Of a stretch of 64,000 nt of DNA, positions 29,540 to 37,912 are shown in pieces. The first letter of the stretch is position 1, and the number at the start of each line of letters is the position of its first letter. Under the pieces are notes generated by a model. That model did no database searches, was not told the DNA's origin, and saw only the letters and a list, made by a program, of their open reading frames with translations. The translations under genes and the position numbers were made by a program. The stretch comes from Gemmata sp051859125 (GTDB taxonomy: Bacteria > Planctomycetota > Planctomycetia > Gemmatales > Gemmataceae), in assembly GCF_051859125.1 (NCBI RefSeq), contig NZ_JBHYGG010000168.1, forward strand, positions 1 through 64,000, read 5' to 3'.

Positions 29540-30636
29540 CAGGTCGCTGACCGCTCGCCGTTGTACGCTGCGAGGCACCGCTTCACGACCGCGGGCCAGG
29601 TGAAGTGGTCGAGCACCCGCTGCCGGGCGGCGGTTCCCATGCGTGCGGCCGCGGTCGTGTCGTCGCGGAAGCGCTCCAGGACCGACCGCAGGGCGGCCGG
29701 GTCGTTGGGCGCCACGACGAACCCGGTCGCGCCGTCTTCGACGATCTCGGGCATGCTCGCAACGTCGGTGCAGACGGCCGGCGTGCCGCACGCCATCCCC
29801 TCGATGAGGGTCTGACCCAACAGTTCGGGCACCCGCGACTCGGTGCCGTACCGGTCGCGGTACACGCTCGGCAGCACCACGCAGAGCGCCCGGCGGTACG
29901 CGCGGATTAGATCGGCGTCGTCGCAATCGGCCCGGAACGTCACCCGCTTCCCCTCCGCGAGCCGCTTCAGGTCCGCGAGGAACCGGTCGTGGTACGGGCG
30001 GCCGATGAGTTCGAGTGACAGGCCCTCGGGGAGTGCGGCCACGAGGTCATCGACCCCCTTGTGTGGGAGCAACCGCCCGGCGTACACGACGAGCGGCTCC
30101 CGCGGCACGGCCGGGTCGGGCGAGAACTTCTCGGTGTCCACGCCGCCGTAGATCACCGACGCCCGCGGCTCGGCGTCGTGGTTCGCGACGCTCCGTGCGT
30201 AGCGGCTGATGTCCAGGAACCCGTGGTACAGGTGGCGGACGGCGGGGAGGTACGCGGACACGTCCCACCCGCCGCCGCCCAGGTCGGAGACGAACACCCG
30301 CCGCCCGGTGAGCCGGCACGCTGCGGCCGCGAGCGTGCCGCCGAGGACGAACCGCTGGTGACAGTGGACGACGTTCGCCCAGGCGATGTGGCGGATGACG
30401 CTGGGGTGAACCGGGTTCAGCCGCTGCCCGCGGACGTACCACGGCGGGCCGAGGACGATTACGTCGAGGTTGCCGATGCGTTCGCGGCGCGGGCGGTCGG
30501 CGAACGACACGAGACGGGTCGGGACGACGTCGGCCATGCTGCGGGCGAGTTCGAGGGCGTACCGCTCGCCCCCTCCGAACAAGCCCCCTGAGCCGAACGT
30601 TGCTGGGCTCAGGTGAACGACGCGGGGGCCGGTCAT
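29539..30636 (-). CDS. GT4-family glycosyltransferase
   Basis: A 365-residue GT-B enzyme from ATG 30636. It shows the glycine-rich acceptor loop FGSGGLFGGGERYALELA, VIYGGVDTEKFSP, the donor-domain strand VVYAGRLLPHKGVDDLVAA, and EX7E within ELLGQTLIEGMACGTPAV. It overlaps both neighbours by 1-4 nt. Likely adds one sugar of the repeat unit. Confidence 0.88.
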   Translation of the reverse strand: MTGPRVVHLSPATFGSGGLFGGGERYALELARSMADVVPTRLVSFADRPRRERIGNLDVIVLGPPWYVRGQRLNPVHPSVIRHIAWANVVHCHQRFVLGGTLAAAACRLTGRRVFVSDLGGGGWDVSAYLPAVRHLYHGFLDISRYARSVANHDAEPRASVIYGGVDTEKFSPDPAVPREPLVVYAGRLLPHKGVDDLVAALPEGLSLELIGRPYHDRFLADLKRLAEGKRVTFRADCDDADLIRAYRRALCVVLPSVYRDRYGTESRVPELLGQTLIEGMACGTPAVCTDVASMPEIVEDGATGFVVAPNDPAALRSVLERFRDDTTAAARMGTAARQRVLDHFTWPAVVKRCLAAYNGERSAT

Positions 30637-31796
30637 CGCGCGGCCGCCTTCCGGTACACCGCGAATGTCTCCGCGGCCATCCGCACCGGGGTGAACGTGG
30701 CCGCTCGCGCCCGTGCCGCGGCCCGCAGGCGGTCGCGCTCGGCTCCGTTCGACAGGAGTTGAGTCAGTCCATCAGCCAGTGCCGTCGGGTCGGCGGTCTC
30801 GACCAGCAACCCGGCGTCCCCGACAACCTCGGCCATCGCCGAGGCGTTCCGCGCCAGGACGCACGCGCCGCACGCCATCGCTTCGAGCAGCGGGAGCCCG
30901 AACCCTTCGTACAGCGGCGGGAACGCGAACACGTCGGCCGCACGGTACAGGGCCGCGAGTTCGGTGTCACTCACGATGCCCGTTCGGGTGGCGGCACCCG
31001 CGAGGTCGAGCTTCGCGAGGAGCCCGCTCGTGCGCTCCTCCCGCTCCGGGGTCCACGACCCCTTCCCGAAGAGAACCAGTTCGACGTCGGGGAACTGCGC
31101 TCGCACGGTGCGGAAGGCGGCGAGCAGAGCCGGCAGGTTCTTCCGCGGTTCGAGGTTGTACGGGGCGAGTACGAACCGACGCCCGACCAGGGTCGGGAAG
31201 CGGCTTGTGAGCGTCGCCGACCAGGACGCCTCGAACCCCGCCGGGGGGAAGCCGGCCGTACCGTGGTAAACCGTGTCGATGCGCCGTGCGGGAACCCGCC
31301 AGAGCCGTTGCACGTCTGCGGCCGTCGTGCGGCTGATCGCCAGGAGTCGCTGGGCGCGGTGCCGGAGGAGCCAGCGCCACCGGCGGTAGCCGCGACCGGT
31401 GATCCACTCCGCATAGTCCTGCGGGAACACTTCGGCCATCAGGTCGTGAACCGTGACGACGACCGGGCACGGGGGCGAGTACGGTGGCGTCGCGTCGATC
31501 ACATGGAGGACCTCGAGGCCGCGGCCGCGGTGCGCCCGGAAGCTCCGCCACTGGTCGACCCAGAACGACCCGCGGCCCCGTGCGAGCGGCTTGGCGACCC
31601 ACTCCCAGTTCGAGCCGCCGGCGAAGCACTTCACAATCGTCGCGGGCGGCTCGGGGCGGGTGCCGAACACCGTCACCTGCGCTGCGGCCCCGAGCGCCGC
31701 CAGAGCGTTGATGAGGTCGACCGCGTACCGGAACTGGCCGTTCCCGACCGAGAACCCGTCCATCCCCCAGTCGATCCCGACGTGCATTCCTGTCAC
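30633..31796 (-). CDS. GT4-family glycosyltransferase
   Basis: A 387-residue GT-B enzyme resembling mannosyl- or rhamnosyltransferases: VVVTVHDLMAEVFPQDYAEW, LLAISRTTAADVQRLWRVPA, FVLAPYNLEPRKNLPALLAA and EX7E in YEGFGLPLLEAMACGACV. I use GTG 31796 because it overlaps the upstream stop as GTGA, the rule in this operon; ATG 31787, three codons later, is possible. Donor unknown. Confidence 0.87.
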   Translation of the reverse strand: MTGMHVGIDWGMDGFSVGNGQFRYAVDLINALAALGAAAQVTVFGTRPEPPATIVKCFAGGSNWEWVAKPLARGRGSFWVDQWRSFRAHRGRGLEVLHVIDATPPYSPPCPVVVTVHDLMAEVFPQDYAEWITGRGYRRWRWLLRHRAQRLLAISRTTAADVQRLWRVPARRIDTVYHGTAGFPPAGFEASWSATLTSRFPTLVGRRFVLAPYNLEPRKNLPALLAAFRTVRAQFPDVELVLFGKGSWTPEREERTSGLLAKLDLAGAATRTGIVSDTELAALYRAADVFAFPPLYEGFGLPLLEAMACGACVLARNASAMAEVVGDAGLLVETADPTALADGLTQLLSNGAERDRLRAAARARAATFTPVRMAAETFAVYRKAAAR

Positions 31797-32803
31797 CCCG
31801 GCCCCTTCACGACTGGGGCGGGGAGCGGGACCGCGAGCGGGAGGGTCAGGGTGGCTTCGTACTGCGCCGGGTCGGGCCGGCAGTGCTGTAGCGCGAGCCA
31901 CTCGCGGAAGTCCAGCGGTTGCGACGAGAGGATGCCGCCGTAGTGCGTGGCGTACTCCGCGTGCGGGGCGTACTTCGGCCAGTACAAGTCGAGCGAGGCC
32001 GGGTCGACGACGCAGAAGTGCCCCGCCAGGGAGTCCCAACTGTCGGCGAGCGTCCACGCGACCGGCCGCCCGATGGCCTCCAGGAACCGCGACGCGAGGT
32101 ACGCCTCGGGCGACTTGTGCCGGCAGATCGGGCCGATCACGTCGCGGTAGTCGGGCGGCAGTTCCGACGGCCGCAGGGGGGCGGAGAAGTACAGTTCCAT
32201 GTCGCCGGCGTCGCCGAACAGGAGCTGGTCGGAGATCTGGTACAGCCCGAACTTGTAGCTGCTCCGCCCGCAACTGACGATCCGCGCCCGCTGCCGGTAT
32301 CCGGTAGTGACCGGGAACGCCTTCAGGACGTTCACCAGGAACTCGGCTACGCTCGGGGCGTAGACCCGCTGGTCGGCCCGCGTCTTGAGAACGAACTTTG
32401 CCCCGAGTTGCCTAGCCCGCTCGATCCCGGCCCGCGTGCTGACCAACTGGAAGTTCACGTTCAGCGGCCCGGGGTCGGCGGGCGGCGTGCTCAGCACCAC
32501 CTCCGCACCGGTCGCCCGCAGGCTCTCTACCACCGGGGCGGGCGTCCCGTCCCACGTCGAGACGATGACGGGCTGCCCGGGGAAGTGCTTGCGGTAGACG
32601 CGGACCGACTCGAGGGTGAAGTCATCCTCAACGACCGGTGGTCCCTGGACGACGACCGCGACCCGCAGCGGCTCGACGAGCGGGTCGGACCACGTCCCCA
32701 CGCCCGCAGCGAACTTCGGCCGCGCGTGAGCCGTGACGAACGCCGACCCACAACGGTTCACAACGCGGTGGGCAAACCGCATCAGCTTGGGCCAGATCCT
32801 CAT
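31793..32803 (-). CDS. WavE-family transferase (paralogue 1)
   Basis: A 336-residue protein of the WavE lipopolysaccharide-synthesis family (Pfam WavE). The core has VAVVVQGPPVVEDDFTLESV, GQPVIVSTWDGTPAPVV, FQLVSTRAGIERARQLGAKF and VLKTRADQRVYAPSVAEF, a GT-A-like Rossmann strand followed by a D-R-D-like acidic loop. WavE was defined in Vibrio cholerae core-oligosaccharide synthesis; its reaction is not firmly known. It is nearly the same length as the next gene's product and shares HARPK, VVxQGP and TRADQR/TRTDQR motifs, so the two are tandem paralogues. Confidence 0.85.
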   Translation of the reverse strand: MRIWPKLMRFAHRVVNRCGSAFVTAHARPKFAAGVGTWSDPLVEPLRVAVVVQGPPVVEDDFTLESVRVYRKHFPGQPVIVSTWDGTPAPVVESLRATGAEVVLSTPPADPGPLNVNFQLVSTRAGIERARQLGAKFVLKTRADQRVYAPSVAEFLVNVLKAFPVTTGYRQRARIVSCGRSSYKFGLYQISDQLLFGDAGDMELYFSAPLRPSELPPDYRDVIGPICRHKSPEAYLASRFLEAIGRPVAWTLADSWDSLAGHFCVVDPASLDLYWPKYAPHAEYATHYGGILSSQPLDFREWLALQHCRPDPAQYEATLTLPLAVPLPAPVVKGPG

Positions 32804-33870
32804 CGCTGTGGAGCCGATATCAGGCTCCCGCCGCTAAGACTCTGGGACATCTCGTGGTGAGGTACGGCATCCTTGCCGGAGAGTCCGACGCAAAGGTTTA
32901 GCCACTCCGCGAAGGTGAGTTCGTGGAGCGCCTCAATCCCCGCGTATCGAGGTCGTGGGTGCTCGTGCGTCTCGCTAATCTTGAACCAAACGAGGTCGAG
33001 CGCCGCCCGGTCCACAATAGCGAAGTGGTCGGCCAGCGATTGCCAGTACGCTGGGAGACTCCATTCGATCGGCTTGCCAATCGAGCGGAGATACGACCCA
33101 ACAATGTGCTGCTCCGGCGGGTTTGCCCGTGCGACCTCGCTCAAGACGTTCTTGTGGTCGGGTGGAAGCCCGGCGGTTTTCGTGTGCGGGCAACTCCAGT
33201 ACTCCAGTACGTCCGCGACGTGGCCGAACACGTTCATGTCCGAGAACTGGTACATGATGTACTTGTGGCTGCCGAGGCTCGAGCCGATGAGCCGGCCGCG
33301 CTGCCGATACCCTGGGGCTGCGGGAAACGCGGTCCAGGTGGCCACGAGGAACGCGGGAACATTCGGGGCGTACATGCGCTGGTCGGTGCGGGTCTTCAGG
33401 ACGAACTCGGCCCCCAGTTCCTGTGCCCGCCGCACGCCCGCGAGGGACGACACGAGCTGGAGGTTCGTGTTCTTGAACCCGGCGAAGCTCGGCTTGCGGT
33501 TCAGGAGCACCTCGGCCCCGGCGTCGCGGAGCCGGGCGACGGCCGCGGCGTCCTCGCCCTCCCACGTCGAGACGATGAGCGGGCACCCCGCGAACGTCCG
33601 GCGGTACAAGCGGACCGTCTCGACGGTGAAGTCGTTGACGAGGAGCAGCGGCCCCTGGAGCACCACCGCCACCGTCGGCAGGTCAGGGCGGCGGTCGGAC
33701 CACACGCCCACGCCGTCGGCCCGCTTCGGGCGCGCGTGGTACGTCGGGAACTGGTCGCCGCCACGGTGCGCCCTGCGCAGGGCGTACCGGAACAGCTTCT
33801 CCCAGAACCGGACCGGCAGCGCCGCTCCGGCAGTCCGCTCGATGGCGGCCTTCACCCGGGCCAGTGTCAC
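32800..33870 (-). CDS. WavE-family transferase (paralogue 2)
   Basis: A 356-residue WavE-family protein from GTG 33870 (GTGA overlap with the nucleotidyltransferase upstream). Motifs: VAVVLQGPLLLVNDFTVETV, GCPLIVSTWEGEDAAAV, LQLVSSLAGVRRAQELGAEF, VLKTRTDQRMYAPNVPAFLV and GYRQRGRLIGSS. A Lys/Arg-rich N-terminal helix of 50 residues precedes the domain. It and the next gene arose by duplication but have diverged to about half identity by eye, implying different donors or acceptors. Confidence 0.85.
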   Translation of the reverse strand: MTLARVKAAIERTAGAALPVRFWEKLFRYALRRAHRGGDQFPTYHARPKRADGVGVWSDRRPDLPTVAVVLQGPLLLVNDFTVETVRLYRRTFAGCPLIVSTWEGEDAAAVARLRDAGAEVLLNRKPSFAGFKNTNLQLVSSLAGVRRAQELGAEFVLKTRTDQRMYAPNVPAFLVATWTAFPAAPGYRQRGRLIGSSLGSHKYIMYQFSDMNVFGHVADVLEYWSCPHTKTAGLPPDHKNVLSEVARANPPEQHIVGSYLRSIGKPIEWSLPAYWQSLADHFAIVDRAALDLVWFKISETHEHPRPRYAGIEALHELTFAEWLNLCVGLSGKDAVPHHEMSQSLSGGSLISAPQR

Positions 33871-34631
33871 GAGGCACCAACGAACGCGACGGCCTTCCGC
33901 GACACGGGGTTGGCGAGGAACCGTTCGAGGTCGGCGGGGATGCCCAGGCCGTACATGCCGGCGTCCTCCTTGCCCACGTTGTAGACCGCGAGCTTCTGCC
34001 CCTCGGCGATGAGCGGGTTGTACGCCGGGGCGACGTAGAACTCGCCGTTCACCCGCAGGTCCGCGGCGATCATCGCGTCGGCGGCCCGCACGAAGTCGGA
34101 CCCGCGGCGGAAGTTGTACACCCCGACCGTCGCCTCGTTCGACACCACCTTCTTCTCCACCACCTCGACCACCCGCCCGGCCGCGTCGAACCGCACGAAC
34201 GACCACTTCGGGTCGTCGGCCCACATGGTCATAATGAGCCCGTCGGCGGCGTCGCGGTCCATTGTGGCGAGGTAGTCGTCGATGCTCACGTCCACCCACT
34301 GATCGCAGTTGGCGATCATGAGCGGGTCGGTGGTGTCGATGAGGTGCCGGGCGAGCAGGACCGTGCAGGCGGCCCCCTCGGTCACCCGGTCGACGAACAC
34401 GATTTCACTGCCCCGTGCCCACGCCCGCAGGTGGGCGTCGAACCCGAACGCTGCGGCGTGCTCGCGGAGGATCAGGAAGATGAACCGGTGCGGGCGCGCC
34501 GGCCGCAGGTTTGCGATGACGGCCTCGGTCATGGGCCGCCCGTGGACCGGGATCAGCGGCTTGGGGGTGGTGAACCCCGCGTCCGCAAACCGCTTCCCGC
34601 GGCCCGCCATCGGCATCACGATGTTCAGCAT
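33867..34631 (-). CDS. Sugar-phosphate nucleotidyltransferase
   Basis: A 254-residue NTP-transferase. The signature loop is intact: NIVMPMAGRGKRFADAGFTT followed by PKPLIPVHGRPM. Later blocks are VDRVTEGAACTVLLARHLID, the acidic LMIANCDQWVDV (metal/nucleotide binding), WSFVRFDAAGRVVEVVEKK and VGVYNFRRGSDFV. The enzyme should form an NDP-activated sugar or alcohol from the phosphate, the donor for one of the transferases here. It forms a module with the cupin and a second, altered nucleotidyltransferase. Confidence 0.85.
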   Translation of the reverse strand: MLNIVMPMAGRGKRFADAGFTTPKPLIPVHGRPMTEAVIANLRPARPHRFIFLILREHAAAFGFDAHLRAWARGSEIVFVDRVTEGAACTVLLARHLIDTTDPLMIANCDQWVDVSIDDYLATMDRDAADGLIMTMWADDPKWSFVRFDAAGRVVEVVEKKVVSNEATVGVYNFRRGSDFVRAADAMIAADLRVNGEFYVAPAYNPLIAEGQKLAVYNVGKEDAGMYGLGIPADLERFLANPVSRKAVAFVGAS

Positions 34632-34638
34632 TCTGCAG

Positions 34639-34959
34639 TCACCCCGGGTACTTGTCGCCGGCCACGCACGGCACCTTTACGACCACGGTGGCCGTGTCGG
34701 TCACGGCCTCGAAGTCGGTGGACTCGCCCGGCTCGATCAGCACGATGTCGCCGGTACGGTAGGTGGTGCCGTTCATCCGCACCTCGCCCGAGACGATCAG
34801 CGTCAACTCGGTGGCGACCTTGTGGTGGTGCCGGTCCTCGCGGTCCCCGGCCCGGTACGGCTTCACCGCGACCTCGACCTCGTGCGTGCGGAGCGCCGTC
34901 GGGGCGAAGTCGCCGACGAACCAACCCTTGGTCATCTCGTTGAGCTTGAACACCTTCAC
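34639..34959 (-). CDS. Small cupin-fold protein
   Basis: A 106-residue single-domain cupin from GTG 34959 (GTGA overlap). The first cupin motif is DREDRHHHKVATELTLIVSG with metal-ligand candidates HHH and E; the second is GDIVLIEPGESTDFEAV, ending without the usual His. The gene lies between two nucleotidyltransferase genes, so it may be an isomerase/epimerase for the activated sugar or a sensor of it. The substrate is unknown. The loss of the second-motif His would allow a three-ligand metal site. Confidence 0.75.
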   Translation of the reverse strand: MKVFKLNEMTKGWFVGDFAPTALRTHEVEVAVKPYRAGDREDRHHHKVATELTLIVSGEVRMNGTTYRTGDIVLIEPGESTDFEAVTDTATVVVKVPCVAGDKYPG

Positions 34960-35693
34960 GATGCCGCCCCCCGGGCCAGTGCCTGCTCGTACTCCTCGAC
35001 GCTCTGCGGGGTCGCGAGCGAGACGTACGCCTCGCGGGGGACCGGGAACACGCCCACCCGGGCGTGTCGCAGGATCATCTCGTTGAACGCCGGGCACACG
35101 TAGAACGCGCCGTTCACGTTCGCGTCTTTGCGAATCATCTCCGCAGCGGCCCGCACGAAGTCGGCCCCGCGGCGGAAGTAGTAGAACCCGGCCGTCGCGT
35201 TCCGGCTGATGGGCCGCTTCTCCGCGGCCTCGGTCACCAGCCCGTCGGCCCCGACCCGCACGAACGACCACCGCGGGTGGACCGAGTCGAACGTGATGGT
35301 CCCCGCGTCCAGGTCGCGGGCGCGGAAGTCGGCCACGACCCGGCCGAGGTCGGTGCGGACCAGTTGGTCGCCGTTGGTGATGACGAGTTCGCGGGCCGGG
35401 TCGATGTGCTCGACGGCGAGCAGCGCCGTGCAGGCCGCGCCGGCCGTCGGACCACTCGCGAGGACGACGTCGGCGTTCGGGATGGTGAGGCGGATCACGT
35501 CGCCGAGGTGGAACCGGCGGTCGTCGTCCTTGCGGACGACTGGGACGTACCGGTCGGCCCCGAGCGGGCGGACGTTGTCCCAGACGTGTTCGAGGAGCGG
35601 CCGCCCGGCGACCTCGATGAGCGGCTTGCAGTACGCGTACCCGCGCTCGCGGAACGCCTCGTCGCCTCCGGCCATCGGGAGGACGCAGATCAC
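34956..35693 (-). CDS. Nucleotidyltransferase-like protein with altered signature loop
   Basis: A 245-residue protein from GTG 35693, homologous to the product at 33867-34631: ICVLPMAGGDEAFRERGYAY then CKPLIEVAGRPLLEHVWDNV, GPTAGAACTALLAVEHID, ITNGDQLVRTDLG, HPRWSFVRVGADGLVTEAAE and TAGFYYFRRGADFV. Where the active enzymes carry G-x-G-x-R in the nucleotide-phosphate loop, this one has GGDEAF, with the Arg replaced. It may bind a different substrate or act as a non-catalytic partner of its paralogue. It overlaps both neighbours by 4 nt. Confidence 0.8.
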   Translation of the reverse strand: MICVLPMAGGDEAFRERGYAYCKPLIEVAGRPLLEHVWDNVRPLGADRYVPVVRKDDDRRFHLGDVIRLTIPNADVVLASGPTAGAACTALLAVEHIDPARELVITNGDQLVRTDLGRVVADFRARDLDAGTITFDSVHPRWSFVRVGADGLVTEAAEKRPISRNATAGFYYFRRGADFVRAAAEMIRKDANVNGAFYVCPAFNEMILRHARVGVFPVPREAYVSLATPQSVEEYEQALARGAAS

Positions 35694-36652
35694 GGGCGCT
35701 CCCTCCTTTCAACCCAAGCGAGGAGTCTGCTCCGCCCGCGGAACCACATGAGTTCTCCGACACGCTTGACGTGCTCGGTCCAGTACCTGCGACGGTTGAC
35801 GCCGCAGAACTTCGGATCGCAGTACTCCCGGTACAACATTTTCCACTCGTCGTGAAACATGTACCCGCACCGACTGCTCGGGTGGAAAGGGTACTTTCGG
35901 AACCATACGCCCAGGATCCGCTCGTCGGCCATGATGAAGTTGTTCGCAAACGTCAACTCGCTGAGACGCGAATGCCCAGGCCGCCGATCCCCGAGGTGGG
36001 CGACTTCGAGTGGGCCGAACTTCCGGAGGCAGTTGATCCAGATGTATTGTTCGGGGATGAACTGATACACGAAATCTGGCATCCGGTCGGGCGAGGGACG
36101 CGGTCGGTTAGCAAAGTGCAGCCCTACTCCATTTCCCACATCGAGAGGTACGTCCCAAAGGGTCAGAACATCCGCCGTGAGCCCGAAATGGAACCAATCG
36201 CTCGGGCTATATGACAGCCCGCGGCGGCGGACCGACTGCGAAGGGAGTGTACAGGTTACCACGCGGCGCTCGAATACCCGCCACTCCGCGGCCCGCGCGG
36301 GGTACCGGTCGAACAGGTCGAGGAACCCGGTGCCGGTGAACTCCATGTCGGCCCGGACCTTGACCGCGTAGGGCCGGGTCGCGGCCCGCAGCCCGTTCAC
36401 CGTGGAGACGATCTGCCGGTTGACGTTGAAATACACCTTTGGTTCGGAGCGTGTGCAGACAACCGCCCCCGGGTCGTCGTTTTCGACGGCGCGATCGTAG
36501 TCGAGGCCGGCGAGGTCGGTGCCCTTCCAGGTGGACAGGACGACCTCTGCCCCGGGGAGGTGCTTGCGCACGCTCGCGAGGCACCGCGGCGTCAGCGCCC
36601 GGTCCACCGGACCCTGCACCACCACGCTGATCTCGGACGGCAGCACCGTCAT
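35690..36652 (-). CDS. WavE-family transferase (paralogue 3)
   Basis: A 320-residue WavE-like protein from ATG 36652 (ATGA overlap with the HAD gene). It has EISVVVQGPVDRALTPRCLA, PGAEVVLSTWKGTDLAGLDY, VNRQIVSTVNGLRAATRPYA and VKVRADMEFTGTGFLDLFDR. It is closer to the product at 37913-38965 than to the tandem pair 31793-33870, so the family in this locus falls into two subgroups. C-terminal half rich in Arg/Trp, with no known motif. Confidence 0.82.
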   Translation of the reverse strand: MTVLPSEISVVVQGPVDRALTPRCLASVRKHLPGAEVVLSTWKGTDLAGLDYDRAVENDDPGAVVCTRSEPKVYFNVNRQIVSTVNGLRAATRPYAVKVRADMEFTGTGFLDLFDRYPARAAEWRVFERRVVTCTLPSQSVRRRGLSYSPSDWFHFGLTADVLTLWDVPLDVGNGVGLHFANRPRPSPDRMPDFVYQFIPEQYIWINCLRKFGPLEVAHLGDRRPGHSRLSELTFANNFIMADERILGVWFRKYPFHPSSRCGYMFHDEWKMLYREYCDPKFCGVNRRRYWTEHVKRVGELMWFRGRSRLLAWVERRERP

Positions 36653-37284
36653 GTCCGGCCCCCCTCGGTGGCCTTCACGGCGCTCAGGATGTTCGCGAGG
36701 TGGACCTCGTCCACGCCCTGGACCACCAGGACCGGGCACCCGGCGGCCTCGGCGGCTTTTACGCCGTGGGGGTTGTCCTCGACCACGAGGCACTCGGCCG
36801 GGGTCAGGCCGAGGCGGGTCGCGGCGGCGAGATACATCTCGGGGTGCGGCTTCGCGTTGGCCACGTCCTGGTTGCTCAGGAGCACGTCCAGGTACGGCCG
36901 CAGGTTGCTCTTCTCCATCATCAACTCGACCGTCGGGCGGATCGAGTTCGACGCCACCGCGAGCTTGTACCCCAGCCCCTTCAGCTTGCTCAGGGCGTAC
37001 TCGTGCGAGAACGTGGGCTTGCACTTCTGGTGTGTGATCTCGGTCGTGTACACCTGCTTCAGGTCGTTGATCATCGCGTGGAGCCCGCGGGGCAGCCCGC
37101 GGTCGATGCTGAGCATCTCCAGCTTCTTCTTGGTGGGCAGCCCGTCGAACGCGGTCAGGTGGTCGATCCGCGAGATGGTGTGCCCGAACAGCCCGAGGGC
37201 GCGGTTGAGCGCCTCGTAGTGCCACTCCTTGGCCTCGATCAGCACCCCGTCCATGTCGAACACGACGGCCTTGATCTTACCCAT
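36649..37284 (-). CDS. HAD-superfamily phosphatase/phosphoglucomutase-like protein
   Basis: A 211-residue HAD hydrolase of the beta-phosphoglucomutase subclass. Motif I is VVFDMDGVLIEAKEWHYEAL (nucleophile Asp), motif II is LAVASNSIRPTVELMMEKS, and the final motif is KPHPEMYLAAATRLGLTPAE followed by CLVVEDNPHGVKAAEAAG. The cap domain contains HLTAFDGLPTKKKLEMLS. It probably interconverts or removes the phosphate on the sugar whose activation the two nucleotidyltransferases carry out. It overlaps the GDPD-like gene by 8 nt. Confidence 0.85.
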   Translation of the reverse strand: MGKIKAVVFDMDGVLIEAKEWHYEALNRALGLFGHTISRIDHLTAFDGLPTKKKLEMLSIDRGLPRGLHAMINDLKQVYTTEITHQKCKPTFSHEYALSKLKGLGYKLAVASNSIRPTVELMMEKSNLRPYLDVLLSNQDVANAKPHPEMYLAAATRLGLTPAECLVVEDNPHGVKAAEAAGCPVLVVQGVDEVHLANILSAVKATEGGRT

Positions 37285-37906
37285 GCAGCGCCGCCTTTGC
37301 GTCTTCGGGCCGGTCCGTGCAGAGCATCAACTTCGGGTTCGTGCGGACGTCGCTCGCCGCGAGCGCGTCCCAGACGGCCCGGGGGTCGCGGCCGTGCAGG
37401 TCGGGCGACACCACGCACACGCTCTTCCCCGCGTTGAGGTGCCTCTGGATCGTGTCTTGGGTCCACCAGTCGCTCCCAAAGGCGTCGAGCCAGACCCCGG
37501 CGGCGCGGTCGTAGTACAGCGGGTGTTCTTCAATGTCGCTGTGCCGGGTGAACGTCGGCACGCCGAGCTTGAGCCACCCGAGGGCGTCGGGGACGGACAT
37601 GTCGAACACGAAGTAGTTGGTGACGGCGAACCGTTCAATGAGCGGGGGCAGGAGCTTGTGGAGCCCGTCGGCCTTGACGTTGAGGGCGAGGGGCAGGTCG
37701 ACCCCGACCCCGTGGTAGATGCCGAACAGCACCTCGGCCGCCAGCGCGTCGGCCTGGGCCGGGTCGTGGGCGACGACGAGCCGTCCGGCGAGGTCGCGGA
37801 GGTCGGTCTCGGTGCCGAACCCGAGGTGGAACGACCGGGCGAACGCCGCCGGCGCGTTCTTCTCGGCGGCACCCCGCCAGTACCCGCGGTGGCTAAGAAT
37901 GAGCAT
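37277..37906 (-). CDS. Glycerophosphodiester phosphodiesterase-like protein
   Basis: A 209-residue TIM-barrel protein of the PI-PLC-like phosphodiesterase superfamily. The start MLILSHRGYWRGAAEKNAPA carries the catalytic-type HRG and an ENxxAAF-like strand; GTETDLRDLAGRLVVAHDP supplies the ED metal ligands and the second His. Later LALNVKADGLHKLLPPLIER contains the conserved Lys strand. Real GDPD enzymes hydrolyse glycerophosphodiesters; here the operon context with a HAD phosphatase and nucleotidyltransferases suggests a phosphodiester-linked substituent or its recycling. Short for the family but complete. Confidence 0.75.
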   Translation of the reverse strand: MLILSHRGYWRGAAEKNAPAAFARSFHLGFGTETDLRDLAGRLVVAHDPAQADALAAEVLFGIYHGVGVDLPLALNVKADGLHKLLPPLIERFAVTNYFVFDMSVPDALGWLKLGVPTFTRHSDIEEHPLYYDRAAGVWLDAFGSDWWTQDTIQRHLNAGKSVCVVSPDLHGRDPRAVWDALAASDVRTNPKLMLCTDRPEDAKAALHG

Positions 37907-37912
37907 GGTCAG

